From: Megalobrama amblycephala
Taxonomy: Eukaryota; Chordata; Actinopteri; Cypriniformes; Xenocyprididae
DNA: 64,000 nt
Assembly (NCBI RefSeq): GCF_018812025.1
Contig: NC_063049.1
Span: 17,856,758-17,920,757 of the forward strand
Direction: 5' to 3'
Below are positions 55,749 to 64,000 of this stretch, piece after piece. Position 1 is the first letter of the stretch, and each line of letters opens with the position of its first letter. Position numbers and translations under genes: made by a program. The notes under the pieces are model-generated. The model made no database searches. It was not told the DNA's origin and was given only the letters and a program-made list of their open reading frames with translations.

Positions 55749-56576
55749 ATCCTCTTCCGTAGTTCCGTAGGGACACAGCATAACAAATTAATAAAATATA
55801 ATTTTTCAAAAATGTTATTTTTTTCATTTATTTCTTATGCTCTAAACAATACAATGACGTGAAAAAATACTAAATTAAAAAATATATATTTATATATTTT
55901 TAATATATAATTAATATTATAATTTTATATTATATTTTTTTATAATAATATTATATATTATTATTAATATTCGCCTACCGATTTGTGTAATTTAATAATG
56001 TTTTAAAGTGAAACAAACCATCTAACATGACACAACATCATATTAGTAGGCTACTCATCAAATTTATTGTTAATAGTCACTGATACTAAAAGAGACTGAT
56101 ACTTACTGTTCAAAATCACACCACTGCCTAGACTGAGGAACTTGCTAAGGAACAACCAATTAAAACTATTTTGCAGAAACAGAAAGAAGAAATTTTGCAG
56201 TTGTTGTTGTAAACATTTTACTTGACTTCAGAGAGGAGAAGAAAACGAGAAGCACATGAAATATTTCATAATAAATGCTTCACTTAGAAGATCAGCATGT
56301 ATATGTTTGATGTCAGTTCAAATACAGCGCGTGTGTCTGCTCGAAGCCCTCGTTCACTGGACTGTACCATAAACAGGTGATCCTGTAGATGAAATTAACC
56401 ACCGCTCAGCATTTTACCATGTGAAAACCCGCCCATTCGTACGCACGGAGTGAATTACCCACTTTTAAAATGAAATAAATACAGTCAGCCTGGAATATTC
56501 GTGATTTCCAGGAGGATATTACTCTGATTACACATCGCGCGTCGCTTTTAAAGGGACAGATGGTCTAATCCTCGTG
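55749..56576 (+). promoter_or_regulatory. mfsd9 upstream region, probable promoter
   Basis: 55749-56100 is very AT-rich. From about 56320 to 56576 the sequence has more CpG (CGCGCGTCGC at 56537-56546, GCGCGTG at 56329-56335) and leads into the first coding exon. This fits a TATA-less promoter close to the ATG, but no transcription start can be fixed from sequence. Confidence 0.4.

Positions 56577-64000
<7,424 letters not shown>

Noticed and set aside
56574..56576. GTG immediately before the ATG as the mfsd9 start
   Set aside because: Vertebrate genes very rarely start at GTG, and the ATG at 56577 or 56655 is sufficient.

Overview
This window reads as nuclear DNA of a teleost fish, most likely a cyprinid (carp, goldfish or zebrafish relatives). 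The evidence is intron-split vertebrate genes, a DIRS-type tyrosine-recombinase retrotransposon, Tc1-like elements, many Angel-like palindromic repeats, and AT-rich sequence full of microsatellites. Only two host genes are supported, and both lie in the last third. tmem182 (minus strand, five coding exons, 47457 down to 43940) encodes a four-pass membrane protein of the claudin/PMP22-like class. mfsd9 (plus strand, exons from 56577 and running off the right edge) encodes a major facilitator superfamily transporter. They stand head to head, an order I recall for the mammalian genes too.

Layout. 1-1200: apparently non-coding. 1200-8200: an old interspersed repeat interrupted twice, by a solo LTR (1318-1713, 5-bp target duplication) and by a 6.16-kb DIRS element (1858-8014, coding on the minus strand). 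The DIRS has an open RT/RNase H/methyltransferase-like ORF, a frameshifted tyrosine recombinase and a decayed gag. 8239-10044: a TTAA-flanked element carrying a CACTA-like insertion. 10962-12464: a decayed Tc1/mariner element. 13334-14408: two small TTAA-flanked elements. 15835-17390: an LTR-retroelement remnant. 19656-20990: a (GAAA)n then (GAAT)n satellite block, followed directly by a Tc1 copy (21000-22387) with a mid-gene deletion. 22400-32100: mostly unique non-coding DNA with some stretches that look constrained, plus scattered MITEs. 32134-34841: a stack of elements nested up to four deep. 36069-39842: more MITEs. 42226-43210: an element built of alternating ACTAGT and GATATC palindromes. 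43940-47457: tmem182. 48925-49290: a reverse copy of the repeat that the DIRS entered. 51866-55746: a 3.9-kb foldback element in the intergenic space between the two genes. 56577-64000: the first five coding exons of mfsd9, whose third intron holds a LINE fragment and a nested Tc1-like/TTAA element pair.

The most unusual structure is the foldback at 51866-55746. Near-identical inverted arms enclose about 11 tandem copies of a ~72-bp unit in one orientation and about 20 in the other. Each unit carries two short palindromes, one being GGGTCAGCTGACCC. That motif reads both as two inverted RGGTCA half-sites 2 bp apart and as a CAGCTG E-box. Several insertions can be dated relative to one another inside the window, because a second, uninterrupted copy of the host repeat supplies the empty site. 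Family names rest on reading conserved motifs and termini; no database search was possible.
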